This document shows positions 59,518 to 64,000 of a stretch of DNA of 64,000 nt, one piece after another. A program made the position numbers and the translations under genes. How positions within the stretch are numbered: the stretch's first letter is position 1; each line of letters starts with the position of its first letter. Source of the stretch: Alphaproteobacteria bacterium. GTDB lineage: Bacteria; Myxococcota_A; UBA796; GCA-2862545. The stretch spans positions 456,001 through 520,000 of the forward strand of contig JACKEO010000001.1 of NCBI GenBank assembly GCA_020632955.1, written 5' to 3'. The notes under the pieces were generated by a model, which saw nothing but the letters and a program-made list of their open reading frames with translations, did not search any database and was not told the DNA's origin.

Positions 59518-62500
59518 GTGATCGCAGCGCTCGTGCGCGCCTGCGTGGAACGCAGCACGCTCGTCGTGGTGCTCTGGGCGGTCGCGGCCGCCTGGGGTGT
59601 CCACGCCTACCGGAACACCACCATCGAGGCCTTCCCCGACGTCACGAACGCCCAGGTGACGGTGATCGGGCAGCTTCCGGGCATGGCACCCGAGGAGGTG
59701 GAGCGCTCGCTCACCATCCCCCTGGAGCGCGCGCTCGCCGCCATCCCCCGCACGCTGTCGATGCGATCCGAGTCGCTGTTCGGCCTGTCGCTGGTGACCC
59801 TGACCTTCGACGACGACGCCGACGCCTTCGTGAGCCGCACGCTGGTCACCCAGCGCATCGCCGCGGCCGACCTCGACGATGCCGCGGAGGTGTCGCTCGC
59901 GCCGGATGCCACCCCCCTGGGCGAGGTCTTCCAGTACCGCGTGACGAGCGCCCGCCGCGACCTCACCGAGCTGCGGTCGTGGCAGGAATGGACCATCGCG
60001 CGCCACCTCAAGCAGGTACCGGGCGTGGCCGACGTGGTGAGCTTCGGCGGCTTCCTCGAGGAGATCCACGTCGAGGTGGACCCCTGGGAGCTGGAGGCCA
60101 CCGGCCTCACGCTCGACGACGTCCACGCGGCCCTGGAGGCCGCCAACCTCAACGTGGGCGGAGGCCTCCTCGCCATGGGGGACCAGGCGCTCACCGTCCG
60201 CGGTGTGGGCATGGCCACCACCGAGGACGACCTGCGGCAGGTGGTGCTCCGCGCCGAGGACGGCCTCCCGGTGCTGCTCGGTGACGTGGCGCGCCTGGTG
60301 AGGTCGCACACGCCGCGCATGGGCTCGGTGGGCCACGACGACGCGCGCGACGTGGTCGAGGGCTTCGTCATCATGCGGCGCGGCGAGAACCCCAGCACCC
60401 TCCTCGAGGGCGTGCACGCCCGGGTGGAGGCGCTGCACCGAGACGTGCTGCCCGAGGACATCCGCATCGAGGTCTTCTACGACCGGTCGCACCTCGTCGA
60501 CCACACGCTCACCACGGTGTGGCACCACCTGCTGGAGGGCTTCCTGTTCATCGGCGGCATCACGTGGCTGTTCCTGCGCACGCTGCGCGGCACGGGCATC
60601 GTGGTGGTGGTCATCCCCCTGTCGCTGCTGGGCGCCTTCGCGGGCCTGTACGCACTCGGCGTGCCCGCGAACCTCATCAGCATGGGCGCCATCGACTTCG
60701 GCATCCTCGTGGACGGCGCCGTGGTGCTCGTCGAGAACGTGCTGCACGTGCTGCACCGCCACCCCGACCTCGACGAGCGGGCCCGGCGACGCGCGATCAC
60801 CGAGGCGGCCGTGGACGTGGCCACGCCCACCTTCTTCGCGATGGCCATCCTCGTGGCGGCGCTGTCGCCCGTGTTCACGCTGGAGCGGGTGGAGGGCCGC
60901 ATCTTCCAGCCCCTGGCGCTCACCTACACCTTGGCCCTTGGCGCTGCCCTGCTGCTGGCGCTCACCCTGGTGCCCGCGCTGGCGAGCCTCGCGCTCCGCT
61001 CCGCCGACGCCCACGCCGAGCCCCGGTGGCTGGCCGCCGTGCGATCCAGGTACGGCCGCCTGGTCGAGCAGGCCGTGCGCCGTCGCGGCACCACGCTGGC
61101 CGCCTTCGGCGCGCTGCTGCTGGCCGGCGCGGCGGTGGGCTCCCGCCTGGGCAGCGAGTTCCTCCCGCCCCTCGACGAGGGCGACGCCGTGCTCTTCGTG
61201 GAGATGCCCTCGAGCATCACCCTCGAGCAGGGCCAGGCGATCCTGCGCGACGTGCGGCGCCGCCTCCTGTCCTTCCCCGAGGTGGCGGAGGTGATGAGCG
61301 AGCAGGGGCGCCCGGAGGACGGCACCGACAACGAGGCGCCCAACATGAGCGAGACCTTCGTCCGCTTCCACGCCCCCGACACGTGGACGACCGGGCGCAC
61401 CAAGGCAGACCTCATCGACGCCCTGCGCGCCGCCGTGGAGACCATCCCGGGCGTGAGCTTCAACTTCAGCCAGCCCATCAAGGACAACATCGAGGAGTCG
61501 GTGTCGGGCGTGCGCGGCCAGATCGTGCTCAAGGCCTACGCCGAGGACCTCGACGCCGCGCGGGCCGTGCTCGACGACGCGAAGGCCGTGGTGGCGCGCG
61601 TGCCTGGTGCCGTCGAGGTCGACCTCTACCGCGACACGCTGTCGCCCCAGCTGCAGATCCGGTTCCGGCGCGACGCCCTGGCCCGCGAGGGACTCACGGT
61701 GGCCGAGGTGGGGCGTCACCTGGAGGCCGCCACGTTGGGCACGGTGGCCACCACCGTCTGGCGCGGAGAGCGCCCCGTCGACGTGCGGCTGCGCGTGGAT
61801 GCCGAGCACCGCGCCGACGCCGACCGCATCGCCGAGGTGCCCGTACGCACCGCGTCGGGCGCCCTGATCCCCCTGCGCACGCTGGCCGACGTCTCCGTGC
61901 AGAGCGGCCGGGCCGCGATCAACCGGGAGGAGGGCGAGCGCTTCCTCGCGCTCAAGCTCAACGTGGCGGGCCGCGACCCAGGGGGCGTGGTGGCCGACGC
62001 GATGGAGGCCGTACGCGACCAGGTGCCGATCCCCGAAGGCGTGCGCCTGGCCTGGTCCGGGGAGTTCGAGAACCAGCAGCGCGTGATGCAGCGCATGCAG
62101 GTGGTGGTGCCGGGCGCCCTGGCGGTGGTGCTGGCGCTGCTCGGCTGGGCCCTGGGCGGCCTCCGCCCCGCCCTGGTGGTGCTCGCCGGCGTGCCCTCGG
62201 CCCTCACGGGAGGCCTGTTCGCCCTCGCCGCCTTCGGCATCAACCTGTCGGTGAGCGCGGCGGTGGGGCTCATCGCGCTGCTCGGCCAGGTGGCCCTCGG
62301 CGGGCTGCTCGTGGTGGGCGCCATCCAGGCGCGGGTCGACGCAGGCGTGGCGCCCCCGATCGCGGCCGTGGAGGGCGCCCGCGAGCGGATGCGTCCGGTG
62401 CTCATGACGGCGTTGCTCGCGATGCTCGGGCTCGTGCCGATGGCCGTGGGCGGCGGCGTGGGCTCCGAGACCCAGCAGCCGTTCGCGCTGGTGATCGTGG

Positions 62501-62598
62501 GCGGCATGGCCACCACCCTGCCGGTGGCGCTGCTGCTGCTGCCCGCGCTCGCTGGTGCAGGGCTCGCGCCCCAGCGTGGCCCGAAGGAGGACGCATGA
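59518..62598 (+). CDS. RND efflux pump, heavy-metal (CusA/CzcA, HME) type
   Basis: 1,026 aa from GTG 59518 (GGAGG 5 nt upstream). Twelve TM helices with two large periplasmic loops. TM4 carries MGAIDFGILVDGAVVLVEN, with Asp393 and Asp399 and the Gly after the second Asp that marks HME pumps; drug-type RND pumps have DD there. FSQPIKDNIEESVSGVRGQIVLK is another HME signature. Pumps monovalent or divalent metal ions by proton antiport; which metal is not readable, since Met sites typical of CusA are not obvious. Middle gene of the adaptor-pump-channel operon. Confidence 0.9.
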   Translation: MIAALVRACVERSTLVVVLWAVAAAWGVHAYRNTTIEAFPDVTNAQVTVIGQLPGMAPEEVERSLTIPLERALAAIPRTLSMRSESLFGLSLVTLTFDDDADAFVSRTLVTQRIAAADLDDAAEVSLAPDATPLGEVFQYRVTSARRDLTELRSWQEWTIARHLKQVPGVADVVSFGGFLEEIHVEVDPWELEATGLTLDDVHAALEAANLNVGGGLLAMGDQALTVRGVGMATTEDDLRQVVLRAEDGLPVLLGDVARLVRSHTPRMGSVGHDDARDVVEGFVIMRRGENPSTLLEGVHARVEALHRDVLPEDIRIEVFYDRSHLVDHTLTTVWHHLLEGFLFIGGITWLFLRTLRGTGIVVVVIPLSLLGAFAGLYALGVPANLISMGAIDFGILVDGAVVLVENVLHVLHRHPDLDERARRRAITEAAVDVATPTFFAMAILVAALSPVFTLERVEGRIFQPLALTYTLALGAALLLALTLVPALASLALRSADAHAEPRWLAAVRSRYGRLVEQAVRRRGTTLAAFGALLLAGAAVGSRLGSEFLPPLDEGDAVLFVEMPSSITLEQGQAILRDVRRRLLSFPEVAEVMSEQGRPEDGTDNEAPNMSETFVRFHAPDTWTTGRTKADLIDALRAAVETIPGVSFNFSQPIKDNIEESVSGVRGQIVLKAYAEDLDAARAVLDDAKAVVARVPGAVEVDLYRDTLSPQLQIRFRRDALAREGLTVAEVGRHLEAATLGTVATTVWRGERPVDVRLRVDAEHRADADRIAEVPVRTASGALIPLRTLADVSVQSGRAAINREEGERFLALKLNVAGRDPGGVVADAMEAVRDQVPIPEGVRLAWSGEFENQQRVMQRMQVVVPGALAVVLALLGWALGGLRPALVVLAGVPSALTGGLFALAAFGINLSVSAAVGLIALLGQVALGGLLVVGAIQARVDAGVAPPIAAVEGARERMRPVLMTALLAMLGLVPMAVGGGVGSETQQPFALVIVGGMATTLPVALLLLPALAGAGLAPQRGPKEDA

Positions 62599-63785
62599 TC
62601 CCGTGGTGGATGGCGCTCGCGCTCGCGGGCGAGTCGCTGACCCTCGACGCGGCGTGGGAGCAGGCCACGCTCGCGCCCGAGGCCGCGCTCGCGGAGGTGG
62701 AGCGTCAGCTCGGCCACGCCGAGCGCCAGGAGGCCGGCGCCTGGACCAACCCGACCCTGGACTACCAGGGCTACGGCAGGCTCCAGGGCACGGCGGACGC
62801 GATCAACGCGCAGCAGCACCAGGTGGACCTGGGCATCGCGCTGCCGGTGACCGGCGAGCTCGCCGCGCGGCTCCGACGCGGTCGCCTCGCCGAGCTGCTG
62901 GGCGACGCGCGCGCTGACCGACGCAGCACGCTGCTGGCCGAGGCGGTGGGCGCGGCATGGGTCGACCTGCTCGCCGCGCAGGACCGCGCCCGGGTCCTCG
63001 ACGACGCGCTCGCCCGACTCGACGGCCTGGTGGCGCTCACCACCCACCGCGCCGAGGAGGGCGCCGCCCGGCCCTGGGACGTGGATCGCATGCGTCTCGC
63101 ACGCCTCGCGATGGCCCGGGAACGAGCCCACGCCGGACAGGCGCGGCACGCCGCCGCCGCCGACCTCGCCGCCCTGCTGGGCCGCGACGATCCCGACGTG
63201 CATGCGAACGGCGATCTGGAGGCGCCGCTCCGGACGCATCGGGCGTCCGCCGCCCCCGCGGCGTCGCCCTTCGTCCGCGAGGCGCGCCTCGCGCTGGAGC
63301 ACAGGGAGGAGGGCGTGCGGGAGGCCCGGCGCTCGCGCATCGCCGAGCCCGAGCTGCGGGTGGGGGGCTACTGGACCACCGACGGGACCAGCGCGTCGAT
63401 CGTGGCGGGCCTGGGCTGGGACCTTCCCGTCTTCGACCGCGGCCAGGGTCGCGTGGCGCAGGCCGAGGCCGAGCGGGCCTCCGCGGCCGCGGAGGCCCGG
63501 CACGTGGAGGTCCGCGTGGCCGCCGAGCGGGCCGCCCTCCAGCGCGCCCTCGACGACCTCGACGCGCTGGCGTCCACGCTGCCGGTACCCGAGGGGGCCG
63601 TGCTCGCCGCGGCCGAGGTGGCGTGGACGGAAGGCGAGGCCGGCATCCTGGAGCTGGTGGACGCCGTATCGGCGGAGGTGGCCCAGCGTCTCGACGCCCT
63701 CGCCGTGCACGCCGCCCGGCGCCACCTGGAGCTGCGACTCGCCGCCCTCGACGGCGAGCTCGCTGCGCCGCTGTCGCCACCCTGA
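62595..63785 (+). CDS. Outer-membrane efflux channel (TolC/CusC family)
   Basis: 396 aa; ATG 62595 overlaps the pump stop by 4 bp, with AAGGAGG 4 nt upstream. The signal segment is short (MIPWWMALALAGES). Two OEP repeats: LDAAWEQATLAPEAALAEVERQLGHA...GAWTNPTLDYQG and AASPFVREARLALEHREEGVREARRSRIAEPELRVGGYW, then GLGWDLPVFDRGQGRVAQAEAERASAAAEARHVEV, with the long alternating helices of TolC channels. The protein is somewhat shorter than the usual 420-480 aa. Confidence 0.85.
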   Translation: MIPWWMALALAGESLTLDAAWEQATLAPEAALAEVERQLGHAERQEAGAWTNPTLDYQGYGRLQGTADAINAQQHQVDLGIALPVTGELAARLRRGRLAELLGDARADRRSTLLAEAVGAAWVDLLAAQDRARVLDDALARLDGLVALTTHRAEEGAARPWDVDRMRLARLAMARERAHAGQARHAAAADLAALLGRDDPDVHANGDLEAPLRTHRASAAPAASPFVREARLALEHREEGVREARRSRIAEPELRVGGYWTTDGTSASIVAGLGWDLPVFDRGQGRVAQAEAERASAAAEARHVEVRVAAERAALQRALDDLDALASTLPVPEGAVLAAAEVAWTEGEAGILELVDAVSAEVAQRLDALAVHAARRHLELRLAALDGELAAPLSPP

Positions 63786-63798
63786 GCAGGCGCGCGCG

Positions 63799-64000
63799 TC
63801 AGCCTTCGTCGTCGAGCTTGCGGTACAGCGTCCGACGATCGATCCCGAGCAGGCGGGCGGCCTCGGTCTTGTTGCCTCCGGTCGCCCGTAGGGAGGCGTG
63901 CAGGTAGCGCTCCTCGAGCTCCGACATCGGCGTGCCCGACGCGGCGAGCCGCGCGAGCAGGGCGTCCACTTCGTCCGCCCCCGGTGCGGCGCGCCGTGCG
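63799..64000 (-). CDS. Sigma-54-dependent response regulator (NtrC class), C-terminal fragment with Fis-type HTH
   Basis: Only the last ~66 residues are inside the window; the gene continues past the right edge. The end reads MSELEERYLHASLRATGG followed by NKTEAARLLGIDRRTLYRKLDDEG, the Fis-type helix-turn-helix of NtrC-class regulators. Its partner promoter is probably the -24/-12 site at 58338, so it may be a ZraR/metal-response type regulator of the efflux operon. It is convergent with the channel gene, 13 bp between stops. AAA+ and receiver domains are not visible. Confidence 0.85.
   Translation of the reverse strand, partial: ARRAAPGADEVDALLARLAASGTPMSELEERYLHASLRATGGNKTEAARLLGIDRRTLYRKLDDEG

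Noticed and set aside
58306..61809. 1,167-residue minus-strand frame opposite the RND adaptor and pump genes
   Set aside because: It is a His/Arg/Gly-rich antisense frame caused by third-position G/C bias. The + strand genes are clear family members.

Overview
The window is about 64 kb of very GC-rich DNA (roughly 70 percent by eye), densely packed, with many 1-4 bp stop/start overlaps. It suggests a Gram-negative member of the Myxococcota (former Deltaproteobacteria) or a close relative. The support is a giant thrombospondin-type-3 repeat protein ending in a MYXO-CTERM-like tail, several lipoproteins with Asp/Thr-rich linkers after the lipobox Cys, sigma-54-type promoters with an NtrC-class regulator, and an RND tripartite pump. 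No phage, IS, CRISPR or rRNA genes were seen, and there is one tRNA (Val, anticodon CAC).

Layout. 1-12.7 kb: the repeat surface protein (5' end outside the window), a DUF4442 hotdog protein divergent from PEP synthase (which has a good -24/-12 promoter), a lipoprotein, and a divergent pair resembling ureidoglycolate lyase and D-glycerate 3-kinase. 12.7-20.9 kb: a seven-gene minus-strand operon. Reading in transcription order it encodes an AmnB-like catalytic extradiol dioxygenase subunit, an AmnA-like subunit fused to a RidA/2-aminomuconate deaminase, an SDR lacking the classical Tyr/Lys, an LLM flavin enzyme with a CxxC/CxxC insertion, an asparaginase II family protein, an aminomuconate-semialdehyde-type aldehyde dehydrogenase and a GT4 glycosyltransferase. 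This is the most novel-looking system here: an aminophenol-type meta-cleavage route with a fused deaminase and unfamiliar partners. 21-24 kb: small secreted proteins and a 163-bp element with 24-bp inverted termini.

23-43 kb: a surface polysaccharide locus. It holds a FemAB/GNAT-like transferase, a collagen-like lipoprotein, an epimerase, two O-antigen ligase/polymerase-like membrane proteins, an operon of initiating sugar transferase, sulfotransferase, DegT aminotransferase, GT4 and cupin, a Wzc-type tyrosine autokinase, a CapD/PglF-type 4,6-dehydratase, a UDP-sugar dehydrogenase and a second sulfotransferase. The gene set points to a sulfated polymer containing amino-deoxy and uronic sugars. 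No flippase or outer-membrane exporter is in the window. 43-48.3 kb: ArfB-like ribosome rescue factor, a cation/Ca2+ antiporter, a lipoprotein cyclophilin, a repeat lipoprotein followed by three tandem hairpins, and a eukaryote-type (GSII) glutamine synthetase. 48.8-58 kb: an alpha/alpha-toroid-like membrane protein, a GH67-N-like lipoprotein, a thioredoxin-fold protein, a three-gene SPFH/band-7 operon, tRNA-Val and a lipoprotein. 58.2-64 kb: a heavy-metal-type RND efflux operon with a sigma-54 promoter and an upstream 22-bp palindrome, convergent with the C-terminal piece of a sigma-54-dependent regulator that may control it.

All functional calls rest on reading the sequence and on recall of family motifs; no database search was run.
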